The notes below the pieces were generated by a model. That model was not told the origin of the DNA and did no database searches. It saw nothing but the letters and a program-made list of their open reading frames with translations. A stretch of 64,000 nt of DNA, from NCBI RefSeq assembly GCF_016429195.1, contig NZ_JAELUF010000005.1:1-64000 (forward strand). Reading direction: 5' to 3'. The position numbers and the translations under genes were made by a program. This document shows positions 8,556-18,157 of the stretch, piece by piece. Each line of letters starts with the position of its first letter. Position 1 is the first letter of the stretch. The DNA is from Brevundimonas sp. ASV9. Its GTDB lineage: Bacteria > Pseudomonadota > Alphaproteobacteria > Caulobacterales > Caulobacteraceae.

Positions 8556-10399
8556 GCCCGCTCGGCCCCTTCGCCCCGCGGGGCCAGGAAACGACGCTGG
8601 ACGTCGCCTCGGGTCAGATTCCCGGCCTGCCTGGCGCGCCGGTGCGCACGCCCGTGCGGTCGGGCGACACGATCGCTGGACCCGGCCTGTGGCCCGCCAT
8701 CGCCGGACGGTTGGCGACGCGGCAGCTGTGGATCGAACTTTACGGCCTGCCCGGTTACGGCCTGACGCTGGGGGCGCCGCTGGGCGGAGGAAAGGTGACG
8801 GCCTTCGCCGCCACGCCGCGCGATTTCCGCCCGCACGATCCGGCGCCGGGGCGCAATGTCCTGGCCGGGCGTTTCATGCTGGCCGGCGCCTCGATGGAGG
8901 TCGAGCCTCCGTCCGATCCGTGGAACCGGCCCAGTCCTTCGCGGCCCTTTGCGGTCGAGCTTCACGCCTTCGCCTGGATGCCGGGGCTGATGGCCCAAGG
9001 CGACCGAGGCGCGCGCGAGGCGCTGCGTCTGACCCTGGCCTGGACCGACGCCTTCGCACGATGGTCGCCCTTCGCCTGGGGACCGGAAATCCTGGCGCGG
9101 CGGGTCGTCAATCTGGCGTGCGGCGCACGGCGGATGGGCGCGGTGGCGACCGAGGCCGAGCGGCTGAAACTGGCCGATAGTCTGGCGCGCCAGACCCGGC
9201 AACTGCTGCGTCCGCCCGGCGGTCTGGCCAGCCGGGCCGAGCGGTTGACGGCGGCGGCCATCGGCGGCTGCGTGCTGGCGGGGGCGCCAGGGCAGGCCTT
9301 GCGTCGCCGCGCGCTGTCGCGGCTGGACGGCGCCCTGAAGACCACAGTGCAGGCCGACGGCGCCCACGCCTCGCGCAGTCCCGAGGCGGGGCTTGAGCTG
9401 CTGCTCGACCTCCTGACGCTGGACGACGCCCTGTCGCAACTGTCCGAACCGACGCCTGAGAGCGTCTCGGCCGCCATCGCTCGGCTGACGCAGGGCCTGC
9501 GCCTGCTGACCTTGCCCGATGGTCGTCTGGCCAGTTTCCAAGGCGGCGGCCCCTCCACCATTGAACGCGTCGCGGCCGCCCGCGCTCACGACGACGAAGC
9601 GGCGGCCAGAAGCGACGACGCGCCTGCAGCGACCGGTGCGGTCGCCGGCCTGACGCGCATCGCCAGCCCCCTGCTGACCATCATCGCCGACACCGCCCCG
9701 CCGGCGCGCGAAGCCTGGGGGGCGGCCGCCTGCGCCCAGCCGCTGGCGTTGGAGATCGCTTGCGGCAAGGATCGTCTGGTGACCGGCTCTGGCTGGACGC
9801 CGGCCTCCACTGACCGCCAGGCCCTGCGGCTGACGCCGGCCCATTCGACCCTGACCCTGGGCGAGCGATCGCTAAATGAACCGCTGGGCGGCTGGAAGGG
9901 TGAGCTCTTGGGCCCGCGCCTGGTCGGACCGCCGATCCATGTGACCACCGACCTGCGCGACGGAGACGGCGCCGTCTGGCTGGAGATGGAACACGACGGC
10001 TGGAATGATTTGTTCGGCCTGAACCATCAACGCCGGCTGTATCTGGACCAGCGACTGGACGAACTGCGGGCCGAAGAAAAGCTCTTTCCCACGCCCGGCC
10101 GCAAGGAGATGGTGCGCCAGATCGCGGCCCCCTACGCCATCCGCTTCCATCTGGAGCCGGGGGTTCAGGCCTCGCTAGCGCGCGACCGGCGCTCGATCCT
10201 GCTGCGCGGCGCCTCGGGCCGGGGCTGGTGGTTCAGGACCGATGGACCGGACGTGGCCATCGAGCCCAGCGTCCATATCGACGCCGGCCTGACCCGCCGC
10301 TCGCTGCAGATCGTCGTGCGCGGCTCGGCCCGCACCGACAGCGAGACAAAGATCCGCTGGAAGCTGAGCCCGGCCGGCGCAAGCGGCGAACCGACCTGA
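8552..10399 (+). CDS. Heparinase II/III-family protein
   Basis: 615 residues from GTG 8552, overlapping the rpe stop (GTGA). The N-terminal half is helical and Ala/Leu/Arg-rich, consistent with the alpha/alpha toroid; the C-terminal part (from about residue 390) has the beta-rich heparinase II/III-like region, including GLNHQRRLYLDQRLDELRAE. No signal peptide is visible, unlike secreted polysaccharide lyases, so it may act in the cytoplasm or be a structural relative with another role. The rpe/heparinase-like/purH order is, as far as I know, recurrent in Caulobacterales. The substrate cannot be read from the sequence. Confidence 0.85.
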   Translation: MSPLGPFAPRGQETTLDVASGQIPGLPGAPVRTPVRSGDTIAGPGLWPAIAGRLATRQLWIELYGLPGYGLTLGAPLGGGKVTAFAATPRDFRPHDPAPGRNVLAGRFMLAGASMEVEPPSDPWNRPSPSRPFAVELHAFAWMPGLMAQGDRGAREALRLTLAWTDAFARWSPFAWGPEILARRVVNLACGARRMGAVATEAERLKLADSLARQTRQLLRPPGGLASRAERLTAAAIGGCVLAGAPGQALRRRALSRLDGALKTTVQADGAHASRSPEAGLELLLDLLTLDDALSQLSEPTPESVSAAIARLTQGLRLLTLPDGRLASFQGGGPSTIERVAAARAHDDEAAARSDDAPAATGAVAGLTRIASPLLTIIADTAPPAREAWGAAACAQPLALEIACGKDRLVTGSGWTPASTDRQALRLTPAHSTLTLGERSLNEPLGGWKGELLGPRLVGPPIHVTTDLRDGDGAVWLEMEHDGWNDLFGLNHQRRLYLDQRLDELRAEEKLFPTPGRKEMVRQIAAPYAIRFHLEPGVQASLARDRRSILLRGASGRGWWFRTDGPDVAIEPSVHIDAGLTRRSLQIVVRGSARTDSETKIRWKLSPAGASGEPT

Positions 10400-10427
10400 T
10401 GCAAGAGCCTGATTCACGGCGTCGATA

Positions 10428-10444
10428 AAATCGCGCTGCGATTT
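10428..10444 (+). terminator. Short hairpin after the heparinase-like gene
   Basis: AAATCGC / GCGATTT, 7-bp perfect stem with GCT loop, 28 bp after the stop codon. It ends in a short T-run (ATTTG), so it would be at best a weak intrinsic terminator. Confidence 0.4.
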
Positions 10445-10466
10445 GATCTCTCCCGATCAGGCCCTG

Positions 10467-10538
10467 AAACCGTCCGTGGGGTGACGGCGAAGCGGTTTGG
10501 GTCTAGACGGCGCGCCATCCTCCCCTGCCATCACGGAC
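10467..10538 (+). promoter_or_regulatory. Structured leader of purH with two exclusive pairings
   Basis: One fold pairs AAACCG (10467-10472) with CGGTTT (10493-10498), enclosing CCGT/ACGG around a GGGGTG loop (10474-10487). The alternative pairs GTCCGTG (10472-10478) with CACGGAC (10532-10538). The second fold would cover GGAC, the likely ribosome-binding sequence 7 bp before the purH ATG. The ZTP riboswitch consensus is not seen. A leader switch is an inference. Confidence 0.35.
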
Positions 10539-10545
10539 GCCGCCC

Positions 10546-12150
10546 ATGCCCGCCGCTCCCGACTTTCCGCCCGCCCCTGACCGGGTCAAGCCGCAACGCG
10601 CCCTGATCTCTCTGTCCGACAAGGCCGGGCTGGAGGACGCGGCCCGCACCTTGCATGATCTGGGCGTCGAACTGGTCTCGACCGGCGGCACGCGCGCGGC
10701 GATCGAGAAGTTGGGCCTGCCGGTCAAGGACGTGGCCGATCTGACGGGCTTCCCCGAGATGATGGACGGCCGGGTCAAGACCCTGCACCCTATCGTCCAC
10801 GGCGGCCTCTTGGGCGTGCGTGACGCCGCCGACCATGCCCAGGCCATGACCGATCACGGCATCGGCGCCATCGATATCGTCTGGATCGACCTCTATCCGT
10901 TCGAAAGCACCGTCGCGGCCGACGGCGCGTTCGAGGCGGCGGTCGAGAATATCGACATCGGCGGCCCGGCCATGATCCGCTCGGGCTCCAAGAACCACGG
11001 CTACGTCGCCGTCGCCGTCGACGGCGAGAGCATCGGCCTGATCCTTGAGGCGCTGAAGGCCCAGGGCTCCACAGATATGGCCCTGCGCAAGCGCCTGGCC
11101 GCCCGCGCGTTCGCGCGCACCGCCGCCTATGACGCCGCTGTCTCTGGCTGGTTCGCCGGTCAAATCGACGATGCCGCGCCGGCCCGCAAGTCCATCGCGG
11201 GCGCCCTGGCCCAGACCCTGCGCTATGGCGAGAACCCGCATCAGACGGGCGCCTTCTACCGCACCGGCGAGCGTCGTCCCGGCGTGGCCTATGCCGAACA
11301 GGTTCAGGGCAAGGAACTGGGTTACAACAATATCGCCGACGCTGACGCCGCCTATGAGCTGGTGGCCGAGTTCGAACAGCCGGCCGTGGTCATCGTCAAA
11401 CACGCCAACCCGTGCGGCGTGGCCGTGGGCAAGGACCTGTCCGAAGCCTATGCTCGCGCGCTGGAATGCGACGCCGTCTCAGCCTTCGGCGGCGTGATCG
11501 CGGTCAACCGTCCCCTGAACGGCGAAGACGCCCGCGCCATCACCGGCATCTTCACCGAGGTCGTTATCGCCCCCGGCGCCGACGATGAGGCCAAGGCCGT
11601 CTTCGCGGCAAAGAAGAACCTGCGCCTGCTGATCACCGACGGCCTGCCCGATCCGCACGGCGCGGGCGAAGTGTTCCGCTCGGTCGCTGGCGGCTTCCTG
11701 GTCCAGAGCCGCGACCGGTCGCTGATCAAGCCTTCGGACCTGAAGATCGTCACCCAGCGCCAGCCGACGCCGACCGAGATCCAGGACATGCTGTTCGCCT
11801 TCACCGTAGCCAAGCACGTCAAGTCCAACGCCATCGTCTACGCCAAGGACGGCCAGACGGCCGGCATCGGCGCCGGCCAGATGAACCGTCGCGACAGCGC
11901 CCGCATCGCCGCCATCCGCGCCAAGGAGGCGGGTGAAGCCAAGGGGCTGAGCCAGTCGCTGGCCGAGGGTTCGGCGTGCGCGTCCGAAGCCTTCTTCCCC
12001 TTCGCCGACGGCCTCTTGGAAGCCGTCGCGGCTGGGGCCACGGCGGTGATCCAGCCCGGCGGCTCGATGCGAGACGCCGAGGTCATCGCCGCCGCCGACG
12101 AGAAAGGCATCGCCATGGCCTTCACCGGCGTGCGGGTCTTCAGGCACTAA
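10546..12150 (+). CDS. purH: Bifunctional AICAR formyltransferase / IMP cyclohydrolase
   Basis: 534 residues, as in other bacteria. The N-terminal MGS-like cyclohydrolase domain (residues 20-140) shows [42 protein letters not shown] and the [12 protein letters not shown] motif. The C-terminal transformylase domain contains [28 protein letters not shown] and a final [10 protein letters not shown]. It carries out the last two steps of de novo IMP synthesis in the cytoplasm. The gene has its own 146-bp leader and is followed by a strong terminator. Confidence 0.98.
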   Translation: MPAAPDFPPAPDRVKPQRALISLSDKAGLEDAARTLHDLGVELVSTGGTRAAIEKLGLPVKDVADLTGFPEMMDGRVKTLHPIVHGGLLGVRDAADHAQAMTDHGIGAIDIVWIDLYPFESTVAADGAFEAAVENIDIGGPAMIRSGSKNHGYVAVAVDGESIGLILEALKAQGSTDMALRKRLAARAFARTAAYDAAVSGWFAGQIDDAAPARKSIAGALAQTLRYGENPHQTGAFYRTGERRPGVAYAEQVQGKELGYNNIADADAAYELVAEFEQPAVVIVKHANPCGVAVGKDLSEAYARALECDAVSAFGGVIAVNRPLNGEDARAITGIFTEVVIAPGADDEAKAVFAAKKNLRLLITDGLPDPHGAGEVFRSVAGGFLVQSRDRSLIKPSDLKIVTQRQPTPTEIQDMLFAFTVAKHVKSNAIVYAKDGQTAGIGAGQMNRRDSARIAAIRAKEAGEAKGLSQSLAEGSACASEAFFPFADGLLEAVAAGATAVIQPGGSMRDAEVIAAADEKGIAMAFTGVRVFRH

Positions 12151-12154
12151 TCTT

Positions 12155-12221
12155 GGAAGGAAGGGCGCTAACGCTCGACGCGCGCGGCATCGGACTGCTT
12201 GAGCGCCCTTCTTCCCGTTTT
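12155..12221 (+). terminator. Intrinsic terminator of purH
   Basis: Left arm GGAAGGAAGGGCGCT (12155-12169) pairs with AGCGCCCTTCTTCC (12202-12215) with one bulged G. The 32-base loop can form its own GC helix. A short T-run (CGTTTT) follows. It begins 5 bp after the purH stop. Confidence 0.75.
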
Positions 12222-12297
12222 AAAGCGCGCCTTATCGTGACTGGACGACTGCCGTCAGCCGTGATGCTCTGACGTCTTTCCCGCGTTGGAGCGTCCC

Positions 12298-13197
12298 ATG
12301 ACCGTGCTGATCCGCCCCGAAGGCCAGACCGCCGACGATCTGAAACTGAGTCGTCGAACACTGGGCGCATTGGGTGGCTTGCTCTTTTCCGGCTATGCGG
12401 TCGCGGCCTTGGCCAAGGAAGCCAAGCCCATCACGACCGACGCCGAGGGTCTGTCCACCGAGACCGTGACCTATGCCGCGCCGGACGGGTTCCAGCTTCC
12501 GGCCTATGTCGCCCGGCCGGCGGGCGACGGGCCTTTCCCGGTCGTGGTGGTGGTGTCCGAGATCTTCGGCGTCCACGAATATATCCGCGACATCTGCCGC
12601 CGTCTGGCCAAGCAGGGATACGCCGCCATTGCACCGGCCTTCTTCGTCCGGGTCGAGGATCCCGCGCCGTTGTCGGATATGCAACGGATCATGCAGATCG
12701 TCGGGGCGGCGAACTATGAGCAGGTGATGAGCGACCTGTCGGCGACGCTGGAATGGGCCAGCCAGCAGTCGTGGTCCAAGGACGGCAAGGTCGGCATCAC
12801 CGGCTACTGCTGGGGCGGTAAGGTGGTGTGGCAGGCGGCGGCCCGCTTTGCCGCGATCGGCGCGGGTGTGGCCTGGTACGGCCGCTTGGCGCCCGCCGCA
12901 GACGCCACGCCGGTTCAGATCTCATCGGGCCAACCCTGGCCGGTCGACATCGCTGACGATCTGAAGGCGCCCGTGCTCGGCCTGTATGGCGGCAAGGATC
13001 AGGGCATCCCATTGGCCAGCGTCGAACGGATGCGCGAAGCCCTGGCCCGCGCCGGCCAGACCGGCAGCCAGATCGTCGTCTATCCCGACGCCCAGCACGG
13101 CTTCCACGCCGACTACCGCACCAGCTATTCGGAGGCCGACGCAAAGGACGGCTGGTCCAAGCTGCTGGCGACGTTCGATAAAGCGTTAAAGAATTAG
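12298..13197 (+). CDS. Tat-exported dienelactone hydrolase-family protein
   Basis: 299 residues from ATG 12298; the GGAG at 12287-12290 supports this over an in-frame TTG at 12286. Residues 17-40 are a twin-arginine signal (LSRRTLGALGG, then a hydrophobic stretch ending AALA). The alpha/beta-hydrolase core has the family's Cys nucleophile in GITGYCWGGK, Asp in YGGKDQGIP and His in DAQHGFHADYR, so the Cys-Asp-His triad is intact. Dienelactone hydrolases open cyclic esters; many family members act on unknown esters, and the periplasmic form usually has no assigned substrate. It stands alone between purH and the subtilase gene. Confidence 0.88.
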   Translation: MTVLIRPEGQTADDLKLSRRTLGALGGLLFSGYAVAALAKEAKPITTDAEGLSTETVTYAAPDGFQLPAYVARPAGDGPFPVVVVVSEIFGVHEYIRDICRRLAKQGYAAIAPAFFVRVEDPAPLSDMQRIMQIVGAANYEQVMSDLSATLEWASQQSWSKDGKVGITGYCWGGKVVWQAAARFAAIGAGVAWYGRLAPAADATPVQISSGQPWPVDIADDLKAPVLGLYGGKDQGIPLASVERMREALARAGQTGSQIVVYPDAQHGFHADYRTSYSEADAKDGWSKLLATFDKALKN

Positions 13198-13214
13198 GCC
13201 GTTACTGATGCGGA

Positions 13215-13231
13215 GGCTGCGGAAAGCAGCC
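13215..13231 (+). terminator. Hairpin downstream of the dienelactone hydrolase gene
   Basis: GGCTGC / GCAGCC, 6-bp stem with GGAAA loop, followed only by CTTG. Possible weak terminator; it ends 22 bp before the GTG of the subtilase gene. Confidence 0.35.
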
Positions 13232-13253
13232 TTGACTGTGGGAGGGTTAGGGC

Positions 13254-15551
13254 GTGAATGGATTGCGACTTCGCGGGGCGATCGTCCTGGGTATGGGCCT
13301 GCTGTTTCTACCGCTCGCGGGTTGCGGAGGCGGTGGTGGAGGAGGAGGCGGTGGCGGCGGCGGCACGATCACGCCCCCTGTTCCTCCGCCCCCACCGCCC
13401 CCGCCTCCTCCCCCCCCCCCACCACCACCGCCTCCGCCGCCTCCGCCTCCGCCTCCGCCTCCTTCGGTGACGTCGAGCGAGTATCTGCGGAACTACGGCC
13501 TGGCCAATATGAAGGTCCAATCCGCTTGGCAGGCCGGGGCGACCGGAGCCGGCGTCACCGTCGCCGTCGTCGACTCCGGCATCGCCAATACCTTGCCCGA
13601 GTTGGAGGGGCGTATTTCCAGCGCCTCGACGGACGTGGTCGTCGGACGCAACACGCCCTATGTGGCGTCAAGCAGCCACGGCACGCGCGTGTCGGGCGTG
13701 ATCGCCTCGAACTTCAATGGGTTCGGTACGATTGGCGTGGCGTACAACTCGACCATCCTGTCGATCCGCACCGATATCTCTGACTGCACGGACAAGAATA
13801 CGGACGTCTGTTTCAGCAGTTCGGATCTGGTGCGCGCGCTGGACTACGCCGTCGCCAATGGCGTCAAGATCATCAACATGTCGCTGGGCGGCGATGGGCG
13901 GCTGGGCTCGGCGTTCGAGGCGGCGCTGCTGCGCGCCGTCAACTCGGGCGCCGTGATCGTGGCTTCTTCGGGCAATGACGGAAACGCCAATCCGGGCTGG
14001 CCCGCGCGTTACGCCATCGACCCCCGGTTCGCCGGCAGCGTCATCGCGGTCGGATCGCACGGCGCGACCGATGCGATGTCCAGCTTCTCGAACAGGGCGG
14101 GGGATACGGCGGCCGGGTATATTTCAGCGCCGGGCGAGGATGTGATCACTGGGTGCGAGGGCACGTCGTGTTGGCGCGTCAACGGCACATCCTTCTCGGC
14201 GCCGCATGTGTCCGGCGCGCTCGCTTTGCTGATGCAGGCCTTCCCCAATCTGTCGGCGCGTGCGGCTCTGGATATCTTGCTGACGACCGCACGCGACGCC
14301 GGCGATCCCGGCACGGACATCGTCTATGGGCGCGGCCTGCTGGACATGGCCGGCGCGTTCAGACCGGTCGGAACGACCTCGACGCCGATGGCGGACGGAA
14401 GCTCCATCGTCAGCATGAGCGAACCGGGCAGCTTCGTCGGCGCGGCGTTCGGGGACGCTTTCGGTCGCCAAACGGCGCTGAACACGGTGCTGTACGACGC
14501 CTACGATCGGATGTTCGCCGTCCAACTGGGCGGCGCCTATCCGACTGCGCCGAGCCGATCCTATCAGGCGGCGCCGTTCGAGCAGAACACCACGGCGACA
14601 ACCACCCTGGCCCTGCCGGGCGGCGGTCGATTGAACCTGATTGCGGCCCAACCCAGCGCCCGACCTGACCCGATCGCGCCTCGTCACGATCTCTATGATG
14701 CGCCCTGGATGGGGGACGAGCCGCGGCAGGAGGCGATGCTGGATGTCGCCACGGGTCGGATGAATTTCTCGGTCTGGCAAGGAAAGGGCGGGGCGACATC
14801 GCCGTTCAACGGTGCGGCGGGCGACGGTTTCGCCGCCTTGGCCCAGGCCGACCACGCCGTGCGGGGCGCCCTGCGGTTCGGCGCGGTGACGGTTTCTGGC
14901 GAAAGCGGGGGCGGCGATCGCCGGATGCCGCTGCGTCGTGTCGAGCAGGACGCCTCGACCTATAGTCGCGCGGCGATCGGATGGCGCGGAGCGGACGGCG
15001 GTCTGTCGTTCAGCGTCGGCGCTCTGGATGAACGGCTTGGACCCTTGGGCGCCTTCCTGCCGGGCGGGTCCGACTTCGCCCTGCCGTCACGGACCAGCTT
15101 CTATGCGCTCGGCGGCGACTGGACGCTGCGGCCGGGCCTGCGCCTGATCGGCGAGGCGGGCATGGGGTCGACTCGGATCGAGGGTCGTTTCCTGTCGATG
15201 GATCAGGCGGCGATCAGTTCGAACTGGCGGCTGGGCCTGCTGACGGGCTGTTCGATGATCTGCGACCGGATCAGCTTCACCCTGGCTCAACCGCTCAGGA
15301 TAGAGCGCGGAACCTTCTCGGCCATGCTGGCGGATGTTCCGGTCGAATATTTCGATCCGCTGACCTATTCGCGCCGCAGCTTCTCGGCGACGCCCAGCGG
15401 GCGTCAGATCGACTTCATCCTTGGGGGCGAACGTCAGCTGTGGGACGGATCCAGCATGACGCTTCAAGCGGTCGCCAGCCGCGAGCCGCGCCATGTCGCA
15501 GACGCGCCGCCGGAGTTCGCCTTGATCGGAGCCTGGCGGCGTCAGTTCTGA
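13254..15551 (+). CDS. Surface-anchored S8 (subtilisin-like) serine protease with polyproline stalk and autotransporter-like C-terminus
   Basis: 765 residues from GTG 13254, 7 bp after GGAGGG. Residues 1-24 are a lipoprotein-type signal ending LPLAGC, then a Gly run and a stalk of about 30 Pro. The catalytic domain (residues about 75-365) has the full triad: Asp107 (VAVVDSGI), His142 (SSHGTRVSG), Ser313 (NGTSFSAPHVSG). From about residue 400 the protein is rich in alternating hydrophobic/Gly strands and ends in Phe (GAWRRQF), as in autotransporter barrels, so surface display is likely. An 11-C run lies inside the stalk codons. A lipobox together with a barrel-like tail is an unusual pairing. 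Confidence 0.87.
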   Translation: MNGLRLRGAIVLGMGLLFLPLAGCGGGGGGGGGGGGGTITPPVPPPPPPPPPPPPPPPPPPPPPPPPPPPSVTSSEYLRNYGLANMKVQSAWQAGATGAGVTVAVVDSGIANTLPELEGRISSASTDVVVGRNTPYVASSSHGTRVSGVIASNFNGFGTIGVAYNSTILSIRTDISDCTDKNTDVCFSSSDLVRALDYAVANGVKIINMSLGGDGRLGSAFEAALLRAVNSGAVIVASSGNDGNANPGWPARYAIDPRFAGSVIAVGSHGATDAMSSFSNRAGDTAAGYISAPGEDVITGCEGTSCWRVNGTSFSAPHVSGALALLMQAFPNLSARAALDILLTTARDAGDPGTDIVYGRGLLDMAGAFRPVGTTSTPMADGSSIVSMSEPGSFVGAAFGDAFGRQTALNTVLYDAYDRMFAVQLGGAYPTAPSRSYQAAPFEQNTTATTTLALPGGGRLNLIAAQPSARPDPIAPRHDLYDAPWMGDEPRQEAMLDVATGRMNFSVWQGKGGATSPFNGAAGDGFAALAQADHAVRGALRFGAVTVSGESGGGDRRMPLRRVEQDASTYSRAAIGWRGADGGLSFSVGALDERLGPLGAFLPGGSDFALPSRTSFYALGGDWTLRPGLRLIGEAGMGSTRIEGRFLSMDQAAISSNWRLGLLTGCSMICDRISFTLAQPLRIERGTFSAMLADVPVEYFDPLTYSRRSFSATPSGRQIDFILGGERQLWDGSSMTLQAVASREPRHVADAPPEFALIGAWRRQF
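13376..13463 (+). repeat. Proline-codon low-complexity tract with an 11-C homopolymer
   Basis: Nearly uninterrupted CCN codons encode the polyproline stalk. Bases 13410-13420 are eleven consecutive C. Gain or loss of one or two C would shift the frame before the protease domain; gain or loss of CCG/CCT units would change stalk length in frame. Confidence 0.9.
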
Positions 15552-15575
15552 CCGACGCCGCCTGACGACTGCGGA

Positions 15576-16211
15576 TCAGGCCTTGCCGTCGAAGGCCTGA
15601 CCGTCGGCGGCGGGGGCGGCGCCATAGGGGTTCGGAGCCTGGGCGCCGGATCCCTTGGCGGCGACGACCACCATGGCGGGGCGGACGGTGCGGCCGAACA
15701 GTTCGAAACCGGACTGCATGGTCTGGATCACCGACCCGCCGGGCACGGTCTCGGACGGCTGTTCCATCATCGCCTGATGCAGATGCGGGTTGAAGGCCTC
15801 GCCCGCCTCCGGCGCGACGCGCTTCAGGCCGTTGGCGTCGAAGGCTTGCAGCAAGGCCTTTTGCGTCAGTTCCAGCCCGGTCACCAGACCGGCCGTTGCG
15901 CCCTCGGCGTCCTTGGGCGCAGCCATCAGGGCGCGTTCAAGATTGTCGGCGACGCCCAGCAGGTCCTTGGCGAAGCGCTGGATCGCGAAGGCGCGCGCGT
16001 CGTTCTGCTGCGTCTCCGAACGGCGCTTCAGATTCTCCATCTCGGCGGCGACGCGCAGGGCGCGGTCCTTCCACTCGTCACGCTCCGCGATCACGGCGTC
16101 CAGCGGCGCCAGATCGTCGGACGGATGGGCGTCCAGCCCGTGTTCGGCATTGGTTTCGGCCATGTCGGCGTCCACGGCGTTCAGTTCGTCGTTAAGGGGC
16201 TTGTCGCTCAC
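15576..16211 (-). CDS. grpE: Nucleotide-exchange factor GrpE
   Basis: 211 residues. An acidic N-tail is followed by the long coiled coil ([22 protein letters not shown]) and the four-helix/beta C-domain, with [15 protein letters not shown] and [15 protein letters not shown] as family landmarks. GrpE releases ADP from DnaK in the cytoplasm. The ATG overlaps the hrcA stop by 4 bp on the same strand, so hrcA-grpE is one operon. The Ala/Gly-rich C-tail is longer than in E. coli, as in other alphaproteobacteria. It converges with the subtilase gene across only 24 bp. Confidence 0.96.
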   Translation of the reverse strand: MSDKPLNDELNAVDADMAETNAEHGLDAHPSDDLAPLDAVIAERDEWKDRALRVAAEMENLKRRSETQQNDARAFAIQRFAKDLLGVADNLERALMAAPKDAEGATAGLVTGLELTQKALLQAFDANGLKRVAPEAGEAFNPHLHQAMMEQPSETVPGGSVIQTMQSGFELFGRTVRPAMVVVAAKGSGAQAPNPYGAAPAADGQAFDGKA

Positions 16212-17308
16212 TTGTCGTTCCCGTCCAGCATCCGGCCCAGCACCCGGGCGGTATAGTCCACCAACGGAATGACACGGGCGTAGTTCAGTCTTGCGGGGCC
16301 TATGACGCCGATGGCGCCCAGAACCCGCTGTCGGCCGCTCATATAGGGCGCCGCGATCACGGCGGAACCCGAAAGTGAAAACAACCGTGTCTCGGCGCCG
16401 ATGAAAATGCGTACGCCTTGGGCCGCATCGACGCCGTCCAGCAGGCCGATCAGCTGTTCCTTCTGCTCCAGATCATCGAACAAGACGCGGACCCGCTCCA
16501 GATCGGCCAGGCCTTCCCGGTCTTGAAGCAGGTTGGCGCGACCGCGGACAATCAGGGCGCGCTCCCGGTCGGCGCCGCCGGACCAGGCGGCGAATCCGTC
16601 CTCGACCAGGCGGGCGGCGGTCTGGTCCAATTCACGCCGTGCGATTTCCAACTCTTGGGTCATCTCGCGCCGGGCGTCGGCGAAGGGCCGGCCGCGCAGG
16701 CGGGCATTCAGGAAGTTGGAGGCCTCGACCAGGGTCGAAGGCGTGACCCCGGCCGACAGGGTCATGATCCGGTTCTCGACCGTGCCGTCGTCGGCGACGA
16801 TCACCGCCAGGGCCTGATCGCCGCCCAGGGCGACGAACTCGACATGCTTGACGCCAGAATCGCGCACGGGGCTGGAGACGACGCCTGCCCCGCCGGCCAG
16901 GCCTGACAAGAGGTTAGACGCCTCGTCCAAGGCGGACTCGAAGTTCCGGCCGCGCCCGGCGAGCCGGCCGTCGATCTCGCGACGCTCTTCCTTGGTCAGG
17001 TCGCCGACCTCCAGCAGGCCGTCGACGAACAGGCGCAGGCCCGCATGGGTCGGGATGCGCCCGGCCGAGGTGTGTGGCGCGGCCAAGAGGCCCGCGAGGG
17101 TCAGATCCTGCATGGTGTTGCGGATCGAGGCAGGCGACAGGGCGATGCCGCCCAGCGACAGGGTCCGCGACCCGACCGGCTCACCGGTCTCCAGATAGGA
17201 TTCCACGATGCGACGGAAGATGTCGCGCGCCCGCGCATCCAGCCCCGCCAAACCCGCGAGGGACTGGCCGGCGTCGAACGGCGGGTTTTTCGGGGCATAC
17301 AGGCTCAC
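16208..17308 (-). CDS. hrcA: Heat-inducible transcription repressor HrcA
   Basis: 366 residues, in the usual range. An N-terminal winged helix ([21 protein letters not shown] and [12 protein letters not shown]) is followed by the GAF-like and dimer domains, with [14 protein letters not shown] and the closing [19 protein letters not shown]. HrcA binds CIRCE elements and represses groESL-type genes. No CIRCE dyad is seen in the 59-bp gap to the divergent rph, so this operon is probably not autoregulated that way, and its target is elsewhere. Confidence 0.95.
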   Translation of the reverse strand: MSLYAPKNPPFDAGQSLAGLAGLDARARDIFRRIVESYLETGEPVGSRTLSLGGIALSPASIRNTMQDLTLAGLLAAPHTSAGRIPTHAGLRLFVDGLLEVGDLTKEERREIDGRLAGRGRNFESALDEASNLLSGLAGGAGVVSSPVRDSGVKHVEFVALGGDQALAVIVADDGTVENRIMTLSAGVTPSTLVEASNFLNARLRGRPFADARREMTQELEIARRELDQTAARLVEDGFAAWSGGADRERALIVRGRANLLQDREGLADLERVRVLFDDLEQKEQLIGLLDGVDAAQGVRIFIGAETRLFSLSGSAVIAAPYMSGRQRVLGAIGVIGPARLNYARVIPLVDYTARVLGRMLDGNDK

Positions 17309-17367
17309 GGTTTCAGGATAAGCACCGCCGCCACAGCTTCCAAGGTCAGACTTCCAGGATCCCTCCC

Positions 17368-18093
17368 ATGCGCCATTCGCAACGCACCGACGATCAACTG
17401 CGTCCCGTGACCATCGAGACCGGCGTCAACCGTTATGCTGAGGGCTCGTGCTTGATCAGCTTCGGCAACACCAAGGTGCTGGTGACCGCCTCGATCGAGG
17501 ACAAGGTGCCGGGCTGGATGCGCAACACGGGCCAGGGATGGGTGACCGCTGAATACGGCATGCTGCCGCGCGCCACCCACACGCGCGGGCGTCGTGAAGC
17601 CGCCGCCGGCAAACAGTCGGGCCGCACGCAAGAGATTCAGCGATTGATCGGCCGCTCCCTGCGCGCCGTGGTGGACCTCAAGGCCTTGGGGGAACGCCAG
17701 GTGTTGATCGACTGCGACGTCATCCAGGCCGACGGCGGCACCCGCACGGCGTCGATCACCGGCGCCTGGGTCGCCATGAGCCTGGCCCTGAACTATCTGC
17801 GCGACGAGGGCGTGCTTAAGGTCGACCCGATCATGGATCAGGTGGCGGCCGTGTCGTGCGGCGTCTGCGACGGCGTGCCGGTGCTGGACCTGGATTACGA
17901 AGAGGATTCCGAGGCCGAGGCGGATTCGAACTTCGTCCTGACCGGCTCGGGCCAGATCGTCGAGGTCCAGGCCACGGGCGAGAAGCGCGGCTTCTCACGC
18001 GCCGAGTTCGACCGGCTCTTCTCGCTGGCCGAGATCGGCTGCACCGAACTGTTCGCCCTGCAGAAGGCGGCCTTGGCGGCGGTGAAGCGATAG
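17368..18093 (+). CDS. rph: Ribonuclease PH
   Basis: 241 residues from ATG 17368, giving the family start [14 protein letters not shown]; the frame runs further upstream but overlaps hrcA. Conserved blocks: [46 protein letters not shown] with the phosphate-binding Arg, [19 protein letters not shown], and the closing LFALQKAAL. It is a phosphorolytic 3'-5' exonuclease trimming tRNA 3' ends. Divergent from hrcA, an arrangement common in alphaproteobacteria. Confidence 0.97.
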   Translation: MRHSQRTDDQLRPVTIETGVNRYAEGSCLISFGNTKVLVTASIEDKVPGWMRNTGQGWVTAEYGMLPRATHTRGRREAAAGKQSGRTQEIQRLIGRSLRAVVDLKALGERQVLIDCDVIQADGGTRTASITGAWVAMSLALNYLRDEGVLKVDPIMDQVAAVSCGVCDGVPVLDLDYEEDSEAEADSNFVLTGSGQIVEVQATGEKRGFSRAEFDRLFSLAEIGCTELFALQKAALAAVKR

Positions 18094-18130
18094 GGGGTTT
18101 CACCTCGAGGCGCGGACGGGCATCCTCGTT

Positions 18131-18146
18131 CGGTCAGTCCTGACCG
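18131..18146 (+). promoter_or_regulatory. Short palindrome between rph and the lipoprotein gene
   Basis: CGGTCAG-TC-CTGACCG, a 7-bp palindrome ending 11 bp before the lipoprotein ATG and just before its GGAGACAAG. It could be a small operator or part of an rph transcript-end hairpin. No T-run follows. Confidence 0.3.
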
Positions 18147-18157
18147 GAGACAAGTCG

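Noticed and set aside
10400-10545. ZTP (pfl) riboswitch before purH
   Set aside because: The conserved ZTP core and the CCGCC-GGGCA type 3' element are not present, although purH is a classic ZTP target. Only a generic structured leader is supported.
17309-17367. CIRCE element upstream of hrcA
   Set aside because: No TTAGCACTC-N9-GAGTGCTAA or close variant in the 59-bp gap.
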